Positions 26,391 to 35,715 of a stretch of 46,560 nucleotides of DNA are shown here, piece by piece. Positions within the stretch are counted from its first letter, which is position 1. Every line of letters begins with the position of its first letter. The DNA is from Clostridiales bacterium (GTDB taxonomy: Bacteria > Bacillota > Clostridia > Christensenellales > Borkfalkiaceae). The stretch spans positions 1-46,560 of the forward strand of contig SVII01000011.1 of assembly GCA_015069605.1 (NCBI GenBank), written 5' to 3'. The notes below the pieces were generated by a model. That model made no database searches, was not told the origin of the DNA, and saw only the letters and a program-made list of their open reading frames with translations. The position numbers were made by a program, and so were the translations under genes.

Positions 26391-28985
26391 TCAATTCTCC
26401 GCGTCTATTTTTTCTTTCAAATCACTCAACAACATCAACGCTTGCATAGGCGACAAGGTATTGATGTCCGTATCCGCAAGGATACGCTCTACTTCAGAAA
26501 GTTGTTTTTCATTAGAAGGTTCTTCTTCCGAAAATTCCATTTGAATTTTGCCTCTTGCTATATCACTCTTTTCCAACGCTTTTAAGATGGCTTTGGCTCT
26601 TACGGTAACTTCCTTAGGAACACCTGCGAGCGCGGCAACTTCAATACCAAAACTGCGATGCGCCCCACCCCTTGCAATCTTACGCAAAAATACGACAGCG
26701 CCGTTCAATTCTTTTACGGTAACTTTGTAATTTTTAACACCCTCTAACGTGTTTTCAAGCTCCGTCAATTCATGATAATGTGTCGAAAACAACGTTTTTG
26801 CTCGCACGTTTTTCGCCAAAAATTCGATCACCGACCAAGCAATCGATAAACCATCGTATGTGCTTGTTCCTCTACCAACTTCGTCTAAAATCAAAAGGCT
26901 GTCTTTTGTGGCATGCAATAGAATGGTGGCAACCTCTGTCATTTCTACCATGAAGGTACTTTGATCAAAAATGAGGTTATCGCTCGCCCCCACGCGTGTA
27001 AAAATGCGATCTGTCAACGGAATTTCCGCCGCCCTTGCAGGCACAAACGAACCGATATGCGCCATTAATACAATCAAGGCAACTTGGCGCATATACGTAC
27101 TCTTACCCGCCATATTCGGCCCAGTAATAACAACGCAACGATTGTCAGCATTATCCAAAAGCGCGTCGTTTGGAACGAAACGTTCTTTGGAAATCGCCTC
27201 GACCACGGGATGTCTGCCGTCGGAAATCGACAACGTTTCCCCGCTTTCCTTGATGGTGGGGCGAACGTAGCGACGTTCTTTGGCAACCGTGGCAAGTGCC
27301 ACCAAGCAATCCAGCAGTGCAATCGAAGAAGAAATCGTTTTCAAGTTTTCGATATTGTCCGAAAGGAACGCAACGATTTGTTGATAAATACTCACTTCCA
27401 GCTTCAACGCCTTTTCACTACTCGTTAAAATTTTCTCTTCTAATATCTTCAATTCCTCAGTGATATATCTCTCCCCAGTCGTCAACGTTTGTTTACGGAT
27501 ATACTCCGCAGGGACTTTGTCCTTAAAGGAATTGCTGACTTCGATATAATATCCAAATACACGATTAAACCCAACCTTTAACGTTTTGATTCCCGTGCGC
27601 TCTTTTTCACGGAATTCAATTTCCTGCAAAATCCCTGCGCTGTTGTTTCTAATTTCGCGAAGCTCGTCCAAATCCGCGTTAAAACCGCTACGGATATACC
27701 CACCGTCTTTCATGAGCGCAGGTGCTTCGGGATCGATTGCCGCAAATAATAAATCGCAAGTTTGCTTCATATCCAACAATCCCTCGTCGATATCCGCAAC
27801 AATTTTTGACGTAAAGCCCGTCAGTTGGAATTTAAGAGAGGGTAGCATATCCAAAGATTTTGCTAAAGCAATACAGTCCCTCGGCAACAAATTGCCGTTG
27901 GAAATTTTACCTGAAATACGTTCGATATCACGTACTTCTTTCAGGTTTTCACTCAAACCCACGCGAACAACCGAAGATTTGACAAATTCCTCCACCCCGT
28001 CAAGACGGTAATTGATTTCATCAACATCCTTCAAAGGCGATAATACCATGCGGTTGAGTAAACGCGCCCCCATGCCCGTTTTCGTTTTATCCAACACCCA
28101 TAAAAGCGAGCCGTACTTTTTATTTTCCGAATTGTTTTGAACAAGTTCTAAATTACGAACCGCGTTACTGTCCAAAACCATAAATTTATCACGATTGACC
28201 GCTTTAATCGAGCTGATATTCGCCAAAGCGTGTTTTTGCGTTTCACGGAGATATTCTACCAAAGCCCCTGCCGCCGCGATAATATTCTCTTTCGCCGCGA
28301 TACCATACGCCGCCAAAGAATGTGCGCCAAGCTGATCCAAAAGGCTCTTTTCCGCGCGTTTAACGTTGAACGCCCATGGCATATAGCAAGAAAACGCAGG
28401 CAACATATTATGACGCACTTCTTTGACCGATTTGCTTTCGATCAGCATTTCTTCGTTGCAAATGATTTCCGCTACCGAGAGTTTTACCAAATGCCCGATT
28501 GCTTCTTCCACCGCACCATCCCCGATAAATTCCTGCGCCAAAAATTCACCTGTCGTAATATCCGTCCAGGCTACCGCTACGCCGTCCGCTGATTTAAAAA
28601 GACAAGCGATATAGTTATTTTTACTTTCATCCAACATTGTTTCGTCGATCAACGTACCCGCTGATACAATTCTAACAACGTCGCGTTCTACTAACCCTTT
28701 CCCTGCCTTGGGATCGGACAACTGATCGCAAATTGCCACTTTTTCCCCAAGAGCTACTAACTTGGCAATATACGTATCCGCCGCGTGGAAGGGAATACCG
28801 CACATCGGTGCGCGTTCTTCCAAACCGCAATCCCTACCCGTCAACGTTAAATCCAACATTTTGGAAACTTTGACAGCATCCTCAAAAAACATCTCGTAGA
28901 AATCCCCAAGACGGTAGAACACAACGCAATCTTTATGTTTTTCCTTGACGGAAAGATAATGTTGCATCATTTGTGAAAGAGCCAT
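26391..28985 (-). CDS. mutS: DNA mismatch repair protein MutS
   Basis: 864 residues, full length. Mismatch-reading motif CVVFYRLGDFYEMFFEDA (Phe-x-Glu) near residue 30, clamp and lever regions, Walker A VITGPNMAGKSTYMRQ, Walker B LLILDEVGRGTSTYDG and a helix-turn-helix end (ALAGVPKEVTVRAKAIL). It recognises mismatches and recruits MutL. Follows miaB by 29 bp and precedes mutL by one base in the operon miaB-mutS-mutL-miaA. Confidence 0.97.
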   Translation of the reverse strand: MALSQMMQHYLSVKEKHKDCVVFYRLGDFYEMFFEDAVKVSKMLDLTLTGRDCGLEERAPMCGIPFHAADTYIAKLVALGEKVAICDQLSDPKAGKGLVERDVVRIVSAGTLIDETMLDESKNNYIACLFKSADGVAVAWTDITTGEFLAQEFIGDGAVEEAIGHLVKLSVAEIICNEEMLIESKSVKEVRHNMLPAFSCYMPWAFNVKRAEKSLLDQLGAHSLAAYGIAAKENIIAAAGALVEYLRETQKHALANISSIKAVNRDKFMVLDSNAVRNLELVQNNSENKKYGSLLWVLDKTKTGMGARLLNRMVLSPLKDVDEINYRLDGVEEFVKSSVVRVGLSENLKEVRDIERISGKISNGNLLPRDCIALAKSLDMLPSLKFQLTGFTSKIVADIDEGLLDMKQTCDLLFAAIDPEAPALMKDGGYIRSGFNADLDELREIRNNSAGILQEIEFREKERTGIKTLKVGFNRVFGYYIEVSNSFKDKVPAEYIRKQTLTTGERYITEELKILEEKILTSSEKALKLEVSIYQQIVAFLSDNIENLKTISSSIALLDCLVALATVAKERRYVRPTIKESGETLSISDGRHPVVEAISKERFVPNDALLDNADNRCVVITGPNMAGKSTYMRQVALIVLMAHIGSFVPARAAEIPLTDRIFTRVGASDNLIFDQSTFMVEMTEVATILLHATKDSLLILDEVGRGTSTYDGLSIAWSVIEFLAKNVRAKTLFSTHYHELTELENTLEGVKNYKVTVKELNGAVVFLRKIARGGAHRSFGIEVAALAGVPKEVTVRAKAILKALEKSDIARGKIQMEFSEEEPSNEKQLSEVERILADTDINTLSPMQALMLLSDLKEKIDAEN

Positions 28986-29014
28986 ATATTTACCTGCCTT
29001 TAAAGCGTTACTTC

Positions 29015-30340
29015 TTATTTTCCTTCTTGCATTTCCCCAAACAGAGAAATCCCGTTTGCCTTTGTGATTTTCAGCTGAATGAATTGCCCGATTACGTCTT
29101 TTTCGCTTTGGAAATATCCCATTCGACCGAACTCGTCACGCCCCAAATACAAACCTTTTTTCGCATCGTAATCTTCGCAAAGTATTTCTACCGTTTTTCC
29201 AACGTACTTTTCCGATTTCTTACGGGTGAGCGAATTGACAAGTTCTACAAGACGCATAATACGGTCTTTTTGCACATCCTCTGGAATTTGATTATCCATT
29301 TCGGCTGCTTTTGTGCCTTGGCGAGGCGAATACACGAAGGTAAACGCCGACGCGTAATCCACCGTTTTCACCAAATCTTCCGTTTGCAAATAATCATCTT
29401 CCGTTTCGCCAGGAAAACCAACGATAATATCCGTCGTCACTTCCGCTTCGGGCAGTCTTGATTTCAGCATTTCAATTTCGGAAAGATACTTCTCGCGTGT
29501 ATAGCGACGGTTCATTTCCTTCAAAACAGCATTCGAGCCCGATTGCACGGGCAAATGTACAAGCCTGCATATCTTGCGATGCTTTTCCATCACTTTGACA
29601 ACGTCTTCGTTGAAGTCTTTGGGATGACTCGTCATAAATCGAACACGGAAATTCCCCTCAATCGACGCCACTGCATCCAAAAGCTGCGCAAACGTCATAT
29701 CCGTTTTTCCGTCCGAGCCGTAAGAATTGACGTTTTGCCCAAGTAACGTAATTTCTTTATACCCTTCTTTTACAAGCTGTCTGACTTCATTGAGGATATG
29801 TTCCGATTTTCTTGAACGCTCTCTACCTCTTACGTAAGGCACGATGCAATAAGAACAAAAATTATTGCAACCGTACATAATATTCACCCAAGCGTTTGGA
29901 TAGCTCGTTCTATACGCGTCGGGAAATTCAATAATCTCCCCTTCTTTTTCTCGAATTTCAATTACCTTTTTCTTTTGCGTTCTTTTACGGAGAATAAGCG
30001 TTTCCAAATCTTCCAAATTCAACGTACCGAACATAATGTCGATAAAGGGAAATTTCTTCTTTAAAACCTCTGTTTTGCCTTTTTCTTGCGTCATGCAACC
30101 GCCAACAGCTATCAACAATTCGGGTTTTTGTTTTTTTAATTTTTTCAGCGCGCCTATGTTGCCAAACGCATGATTTTCCGCGTTTTCACGAATACAGCAG
30201 GTGTTGAAAACGATAATATCCGCTTCTTCCAAAGCACCGCTTTCCGTATATCCAACACGACGAAGAATCCCCGCTATTTTTTCCGATTCATGTACGTTCA
30301 TTTGACAACCGTACGTAACGATATGATATTTTTGCGCCAT
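29015..30340 (-). CDS. miaB: tRNA-2-methylthio-N6-dimethylallyladenosine synthase
   Basis: 441 residues from the ATG at 30338-30340. An upstream extension of the frame is rejected because the promoter lies in it. The N-terminal MTTase domain has three Cys (YGCQMN, NTCCIRE, GGCMTQ), the radical SAM motif is YGCNNFCSYCIVPYVRGRERSR (in part) and the C-terminus is a TRAM domain (VGKTVEILCED...). It methylthiolates i6A37 in tRNA using two 4Fe-4S clusters. First gene of the mismatch repair operon. Confidence 0.96.
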   Translation of the reverse strand: MAQKYHIVTYGCQMNVHESEKIAGILRRVGYTESGALEEADIIVFNTCCIRENAENHAFGNIGALKKLKKQKPELLIAVGGCMTQEKGKTEVLKKKFPFIDIMFGTLNLEDLETLILRKRTQKKKVIEIREKEGEIIEFPDAYRTSYPNAWVNIMYGCNNFCSYCIVPYVRGRERSRKSEHILNEVRQLVKEGYKEITLLGQNVNSYGSDGKTDMTFAQLLDAVASIEGNFRVRFMTSHPKDFNEDVVKVMEKHRKICRLVHLPVQSGSNAVLKEMNRRYTREKYLSEIEMLKSRLPEAEVTTDIIVGFPGETEDDYLQTEDLVKTVDYASAFTFVYSPRQGTKAAEMDNQIPEDVQKDRIMRLVELVNSLTRKKSEKYVGKTVEILCEDYDAKKGLYLGRDEFGRMGYFQSEKDVIGQFIQLKITKANGISLFGEMQEGK

Positions 30341-30371
30341 AGTACTCTCTTTTACGATTTTTATTTTTTCT

Positions 30372-30400
30372 ATTATACTCTTTTTTTTGTTTTTTAGCAA
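30372..30400 (-). promoter_or_regulatory. Promoter of the miaB-mutS-mutL-miaA operon
   Basis: -35 TTGCTA (30395-30400) and -10 TATAAT (30372-30377) on the minus strand, 17-bp spacer. This places the transcript start near 30365, which supports the miaB ATG at 30340. Confidence 0.75.
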
Positions 30401-30476
30401 GTCTTTCAAGGCTTTTTCCTTTTTATTTCCCTATGTTTTTGTGATAAAAAAGCCAAAACCACAAATACTGTTTTCG

Positions 30477-32711
30477 ATGAAAATTTTTAAACGACTTATC
30501 TATATTGCTTTTTTACTGCTTTGCGCACTTGCTTTGATCATTTTTGGCTACTATCTCGCCGTTACCAAAAACGTAGCTCTGTCTCCTGAAAAGCTGTTGT
30601 TATCCGATAAAAATATTACTGTGTTCGATGGTGACGGAATGGAAGTAAAAACCGCGCTTGCCTTGAAACAAAATGCAAAAATTGAAAATATTCAAAAGCA
30701 CACCAAACAAGCGTTTATCGCCATCGAGGATAAACGTTTTTATAAACATAACGGTTTTGATTGGCGACGTATCGTAAAAGCAGCTTTAAAAAATGCAAAA
30801 AGCAAGTCCTTTAAAGAAGGAGCTTCTACCATTTCGCAACAGCTTATTAAAAATACGCACCTTTGCCAAGAAAAAACAATCAAACGCAAGCTGCAAGAAT
30901 GGAAATTGACCAACGAATTGGAAAAACGATACACGAAAAACGAGATTTTAGAAAAATACCTAAATTCTATTTATTTTGGACACAGTTGCTTTGGCATCCA
31001 AGCAGCCGCTGAGTTTTATTTCGGGAAAAATCCTGAAGAATTGACCATAGCTGATTCCGCTATTTTGGCAGGGCTCGTAAAATCACCGAACAATTATTCC
31101 CCCTTTAAAAGCCCCGAAAGTTGCTTGCGAAGAAGAAACAGCGTTTTATCTTTTATGCTCGCCAACGGTTTTATTGACGAACTGCAAAAAAATGAGGCTA
31201 TGCGTGAACCGCTACCCGAAAGAAAGACAACAAAGAAAGACGACGGTTATCTTACGTTTGTCTTTGACGAATTAAGCGCATTATCCGAAGAATATCATTT
31301 TAAAATCGGCGGAAATATCCGTATCTTTACCCATCTCGATCAAGCTTTGCAAGCAAAAACAGAAGAAATCCTATCTCACGTTACCGATTGCAATAAAACA
31401 GCGGTGGTTCTCGATAAACATACGGGATGTTTTAAGACTTGTGTGTCCGACGTTGGAAATATTCCACGTTTACCTGGATCTTTAATTAAGCCGTTGCTTG
31501 TCTACGCGCCTGCAATCGAAGAAGACATCCTCTCCCCCGCAACCCCGATTTTAGATGAAAAGGTTGATTATAATGGTTATCAGCCAAACAATTACGACAA
31601 CCATTTCCACGGCTACGTAAGCGCACGGGAAAGTGTGGAAAAAAGTTTAAATATCCCTGCCGTAAAAACTCTTTCTGCTTTAGGCGTTTCAAAAGGCGCG
31701 GCGTATTTAGAATCATTAGGATTATCCGTTGAAGAAAGCGACTTATCTTTGGCGTTGGCGCTTGGCGGCATGAAACGAGGATTTACTTTAACCGATCTTG
31801 CAAGCGCATACTCCGCCTTTCAGCATGAAGGGATGTTACCAAACAGTGGTTTTATTGAAAAAATCTCCATCAATGGAAATACCGTATATCAAAAAACAAA
31901 AAGTTTCAAAAAAGTATTTTCGGATAGCACCTCGTTTTTGATGACGGATATGTTAAAAGGCGTAGCGAAAACGGGTACAGCAAAAAAATTGCGTAATCTT
32001 CCCTTTGAAATTGCAGCAAAAACGGGTACAGCAGGAACAGAACACGGAAATACGGATGCTTACGCACTTTCTTACACGACAATGGATTGCGCTGCTGTAT
32101 GGTTGGGTAATGCAGAAGGCGGCGTTATTTCCCATACGGGCGGCGGTGAACCTTGTAATGCGCTCCTAAAAATCAACGAATATTTATACGAGCAATATCA
32201 ATCCAAACAAATTGCAATACCACCCTTTCCCTCTTGCGAGGACGTTACGCTTGTTGATTTGGATAAAACCATCTATTCTACCACGCATACCTTTGTGTTA
32301 GCAGATAAAAACGCACCGAGCGAATACCGTTTACAGGACTGGTTTAAAACATCGAATATCCCTTTAAAACAAAGCAATTTCTTCTCTAACCCAACCATTC
32401 TTTCCCCTACTATATCTTTAAAAAATAATAAAATAGAGATTGTATTTGACGAAAATTGCCCGAGATATTATCAATATAAAATTGAACGCAGCGATTATGA
32501 CACACATACTACCGTCTATGAGGGCGATTTTATAAGTGTATTTATTGACCCGAATATACAAAACGATAAAATTTATATTTATACGGTGACACCCCTATAT
32601 AAAGAACGCTACGGTACTCCGATACGTTTACCCGTTATTTCCACGAAAAACGGTGCGTTGATTACGGAAAAGGAACAGGAAATGTTAGAAAAAGAATGGT
32701 GGGAGTATTAA
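30477..32711 (+). CDS. Class A penicillin-binding protein (transglycosylase/transpeptidase)
   Basis: 744 residues from the ATG at 30477. One membrane anchor (7-28) is followed by a GT51 glycosyltransferase with catalytic Glu84 in AIEDKRFYKHNGFDW and EGASTISQQLIKN. The transpeptidase has PGSLIKP (Ser335, Lys338), SLN (390-392) and KTGT (515-518). A beta-sandwich, FN3-like domain (about 660-725) closes the protein. It polymerises and cross-links peptidoglycan outside the membrane. No SD is visible, and an in-frame extension upstream lacks one too, so the start is the first Met before the anchor. Divergent from miaB. Confidence 0.92.
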   Translation: MKIFKRLIYIAFLLLCALALIIFGYYLAVTKNVALSPEKLLLSDKNITVFDGDGMEVKTALALKQNAKIENIQKHTKQAFIAIEDKRFYKHNGFDWRRIVKAALKNAKSKSFKEGASTISQQLIKNTHLCQEKTIKRKLQEWKLTNELEKRYTKNEILEKYLNSIYFGHSCFGIQAAAEFYFGKNPEELTIADSAILAGLVKSPNNYSPFKSPESCLRRRNSVLSFMLANGFIDELQKNEAMREPLPERKTTKKDDGYLTFVFDELSALSEEYHFKIGGNIRIFTHLDQALQAKTEEILSHVTDCNKTAVVLDKHTGCFKTCVSDVGNIPRLPGSLIKPLLVYAPAIEEDILSPATPILDEKVDYNGYQPNNYDNHFHGYVSARESVEKSLNIPAVKTLSALGVSKGAAYLESLGLSVEESDLSLALALGGMKRGFTLTDLASAYSAFQHEGMLPNSGFIEKISINGNTVYQKTKSFKKVFSDSTSFLMTDMLKGVAKTGTAKKLRNLPFEIAAKTGTAGTEHGNTDAYALSYTTMDCAAVWLGNAEGGVISHTGGGEPCNALLKINEYLYEQYQSKQIAIPPFPSCEDVTLVDLDKTIYSTTHTFVLADKNAPSEYRLQDWFKTSNIPLKQSNFFSNPTILSPTISLKNNKIEIVFDENCPRYYQYKIERSDYDTHTTVYEGDFISVFIDPNIQNDKIYIYTVTPLYKERYGTPIRLPVISTKNGALITEKEQEMLEKEWWEY

Positions 32712-32751
32712 AAAAAACAGCCTTCGCATAAAACGTGCGAAGGCTGTTTTT
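32712..32751. terminator. Bidirectional terminator between the PBP gene and thiI
   Basis: ACAGCCTTCGCA (32717-32728) and TGCGAAGGCTGT (32736-32747) are perfect complements, flanked by A on the left and T on the right, so the hairpin serves both convergent genes. Confidence 0.9.
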
Positions 32752-32761
32752 AGTTTTAAAA

Positions 32762-33919
32762 TTAAATTTTTATCTTTTCAACGGAAGTAAATGCTTCGGC
32801 TATCAAGCCCTCCACATCCAACTTCTCCTCTTCACGTAATATATCGCAAAGTTTCGGGCGAATCGCAGGGAAATCAGGCAAAAATACCGTACAACAATCT
32901 TCAAAAGGTAAAATAGACGTTTCATACGCGCCCATCTTCACCGAGCGATCTATGATTTCGTTTTTATCAAAGCTAACAAGCGGGCGCAGTACAGGCAACT
33001 GTTCGACGACGGAATTAGATGAAGTCATCCCCTCAATCGTTTGGCTTGCCACTTGCCCAAGACTTTCCCCTGTAATCAAGCATTGTCCACCGATGCGCAA
33101 CGCGTGTCTTTCTGCGATTCTATACATAAAACGACGAAGTAACGTGATCATAAGTTCAGGTTTACATTTCTCGTGAATCGCTTCCTGGATATGCGTTACG
33201 CTGACGGTATATAAGGTCGTACCGCAGGTATATTGCGATAAAATTTTTGCCAAATCCACTACTTTCTCTTTCGCTTGCATATTCGTGTAAGGATAACTGT
33301 GGAAATGCAAGCAATCAATCGTCATACCGCGTTTTGCCATCATATACCCCGCCACGGGGCTGTCGATACCGCCCGAAAGCAACAGCACACCTTTGCCCGC
33401 CGTACCAACCGGCATACCGTTCGCACCTTCGATATAATCCCCGAATACCAACGCATGCCCATTTTCGCGAATATCCACGCGAATCGTGAATGACGGCATG
33501 TGTACGTCTACTTTTAATGCGCCTTTTGCCCAAGATAATAATCTCGCGCCTAATTCACGGCTGATTTCTACAGACGTTAAGGGATATTTCTTATCACCGC
33601 GATGAGATTCCACCTTAAACGTTCCGTTTTCATGACAAAGCGTTTTTGCCACTTCAAAAATTGAATCCATATCCGAGTTAGTTTCATAAGCAACGCTCAT
33701 AGTGTGTAACCCGAATACTTTTTTCAATCTTTCCACGATTTCGTCCGTCTCTTCTTCCTGAAAATCTTGTACAAGATAACGTCCGCTTTGTTTGATCAAT
33801 TCGCAGTTCAAGTCTTTGACTGCCCTGCGCAAATTCGTTTCAAAAGCGCGTTCAAAAAAGCCTCTGTTTTTGCCTTTTAAGTAAATTTCCGAATATCGGA
33901 TAATAATAACTTTCTTCAC
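32762..33919 (-). CDS. thiI: tRNA 4-thiouridine synthase ThiI (no rhodanese domain)
   Basis: 385 residues. An N-terminal ferredoxin-like/THUMP part is followed by a PP-loop ATPase (LLLSGGIDSPVAGYMMAKRG). It adenylates and thiolates U8 of tRNA. The C-terminal rhodanese domain of E. coli ThiI is absent, as is common in Firmicutes, where a dedicated cysteine desulfurase supplies the sulfur. That partner is encoded 13 bp upstream. GTG start with AGGAGG. Confidence 0.95.
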   Translation of the reverse strand: MKKVIIIRYSEIYLKGKNRGFFERAFETNLRRAVKDLNCELIKQSGRYLVQDFQEEETDEIVERLKKVFGLHTMSVAYETNSDMDSIFEVAKTLCHENGTFKVESHRGDKKYPLTSVEISRELGARLLSWAKGALKVDVHMPSFTIRVDIRENGHALVFGDYIEGANGMPVGTAGKGVLLLSGGIDSPVAGYMMAKRGMTIDCLHFHSYPYTNMQAKEKVVDLAKILSQYTCGTTLYTVSVTHIQEAIHEKCKPELMITLLRRFMYRIAERHALRIGGQCLITGESLGQVASQTIEGMTSSNSVVEQLPVLRPLVSFDKNEIIDRSVKMGAYETSILPFEDCCTVFLPDFPAIRPKLCDILREEEKLDVEGLIAEAFTSVEKIKI

Positions 33920-33932
33920 ATCTGCCTCCTAT

Positions 33933-35066
33933 TTAGGACATTCGGCGTTTTAAATCTCTGCCGATTTCATTTAAAATTTCTATCGCCTTTTCTATTTCTT
34001 CTTCCGTCGTTTCAGGGGAAAAGCTAATTCGAAGCACCCCATCCGCCGTCTTTTCATCATATCCGCACGCCAAAACCACTCTACTAAACCGTGTTTTTGC
34101 ATTCGAGGAACACGCCGAGCCCGTACCAATAATCAAGCCTTTGTCGTTTGCCATTTGTTGCAATACTGCTCCACGCAAGCCAACCGCAGATACCGTTAAA
34201 ATGTACGGCGTTCCATTTTCAGGCGATAATCGCACGTACACGTCGTGGTCTAATCCATTCCAAACCTTTTCCCGATACGACTTCAAACGTTCGCTATCCT
34301 TGGATAAATCAGCAAATTTCACCTGCGCCGCATATTCAAATTGTTTGATACCAAACGTATTTTCCGTTCCGCTTCTCTTACCGTTTTCCTGACCGCCGCC
34401 GATCAAGTACGGAGCAATCACAAGCGTTTTTCTCTTAATCAATGCACCCACGCCTTTTAATCCGCCGATTTTATGTGCGCTGATAGAATATAAATCCACT
34501 TCTTTTGCCAAACGAACGGGAATCTTTCCATACGCCTGCACACCATCACTGTGAAAAATAACACGAGGATTTTTTTGTTTTACCTTTTTCGCAATCGCGT
34601 TGATATCGTTGATCGCGCCGATTTCGTTGTTCACGTGCATTACGGAAACAAAAGTCGTTTTATCATCCACCAAAGCCAACAATTTTTCCACGTCCACGCT
34701 TCCGTCTTTTTTCAAAGGCGAATAACGAGCCTCGGCAAGTCCTTTGTTTTTCAATTCCGCGAACGGAGAAAGTACCGCGGAATGTTCCCCCATCGTCGTT
34801 ACGGCATTGCCGCGTCTTGCAAAGGAAAAAATTGCTTGATTGTTGGACTCCGTGCCGCAAGACGTGAAAATCAGCTCAAACGCTGTTTCGTCGGCTATCT
34901 TGGAAAGCAAAGCGGAGCGCGCTTTTTTCAGCTCGCCCTGCACCGCAAAACCTTCCTTGTACAATGCGGAAGGGTTATAAAATTTTTCCGTTACGTATTC
35001 TTTTGCAAGCATAAACGCCGCCTCGGAAGGCTTTGTTGTAGCCGCATTATCCAAATATATCATCAT
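33933..35066 (-). CDS. Cysteine desulfurase, NifS/IscS family (ThiI partner)
   Basis: 377 residues, PLP fold type I. YLDNAATTKPS opens the protein, HSDGVQAYGK holds the cofactor Asp, SISAHKIGG contains the PLP Lys199, and GTGSACSS contains the persulfide Cys319. Takes sulfur from cysteine and, given its place directly before thiI (13-bp gap), most likely passes it to ThiI, like B. subtilis NifZ. It overlaps the upstream membrane-protein gene by 4 nt (ATGA). Confidence 0.94.
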   Translation of the reverse strand: MMIYLDNAATTKPSEAAFMLAKEYVTEKFYNPSALYKEGFAVQGELKKARSALLSKIADETAFELIFTSCGTESNNQAIFSFARRGNAVTTMGEHSAVLSPFAELKNKGLAEARYSPLKKDGSVDVEKLLALVDDKTTFVSVMHVNNEIGAINDINAIAKKVKQKNPRVIFHSDGVQAYGKIPVRLAKEVDLYSISAHKIGGLKGVGALIKRKTLVIAPYLIGGGQENGKRSGTENTFGIKQFEYAAQVKFADLSKDSERLKSYREKVWNGLDHDVYVRLSPENGTPYILTVSAVGLRGAVLQQMANDKGLIIGTGSACSSNAKTRFSRVVLACGYDEKTADGVLRISFSPETTEEEIEKAIEILNEIGRDLKRRMS

Positions 35067-35695
35067 TGTTGTTGATTTTTCTTTTTTTCTTGCGAAACGT
35101 AATCACTTTCCAAGACAGTTCTTTTGGCAAACTTCATAATATTTACCAAAAGCTGTTCTTTACATTCCAAAATATATAATTTCTTACCATTGTCGTTTGC
35201 AAGAATGTACATAAAGAATTTGCCTTGCGCCGCTTCTGTATTCGACGTGCAAATAATTTCTTTCGTCGATGGATCAGAACGAAAACGCTCGTAAGAACTG
35301 TTTTGAATATCCCCAACTTGAATCATCTCCGCGCAGTCGATACGCGTGATCAGCTTTCTTTTGTTGACATTAAAAACTTTAGAAATTCTCAATTCCCCGG
35401 AAACAAACACATAATCGTAGCTTACGTTAAAGTGACTCTTCCATCTAAAAAGGCCGAACCACAAAGCCAAAAACATTAAGCCTTGCGCTCCAAGAAAACC
35501 AATCATAGATTGATACGCTACCGCACTTTCATTTGAAGGGTCTACTCCGCCAAACGGGAACGAGAACACAAATATCACCAACAGTACAATTGCTAAAATC
35601 AAAAATGCAATCGATAAAACGTGTACGATCGTGTAGCGTCTTGCGCCCTTTTTGGCGTCGTGAGCCGCTGCGCTTTCTTCGTAAAAAACGTCCAT
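35063..35695 (-). CDS. Two-TM membrane protein of unknown function
   Basis: 210 residues. Two membrane segments (about 25-48 and 62-84) are followed by a cytoplasmic beta-rich domain starting NVSYDYVFVSGELRISKVFNV and KRKLITRIDCAEMIQVGD, which has the look of a bacterial PH-like (YdbT/bPH) domain; that is a pattern-based inference. The end is Lys/Gln-rich. SD AGGAG precedes the ATG. Coupled to the cysteine desulfurase by a 4-nt overlap and placed 20 bp after carB-dapF, so it may be read with either group. Confidence 0.75.
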   Translation of the reverse strand: MDVFYEESAAAHDAKKGARRYTIVHVLSIAFLILAIVLLVIFVFSFPFGGVDPSNESAVAYQSMIGFLGAQGLMFLALWFGLFRWKSHFNVSYDYVFVSGELRISKVFNVNKRKLITRIDCAEMIQVGDIQNSSYERFRSDPSTKEIICTSNTEAAQGKFFMYILANDNGKKLYILECKEQLLVNIMKFAKRTVLESDYVSQEKKKNQQQ

Positions 35696-35715
35696 TTTTC
35701 TACTCCTTTTAGGCC

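Noticed and set aside
30341-30409. miaB start at 30409
   Set aside because: The extension contains the -35 and -10 of the likely promoter and starts with TTG without an SD.
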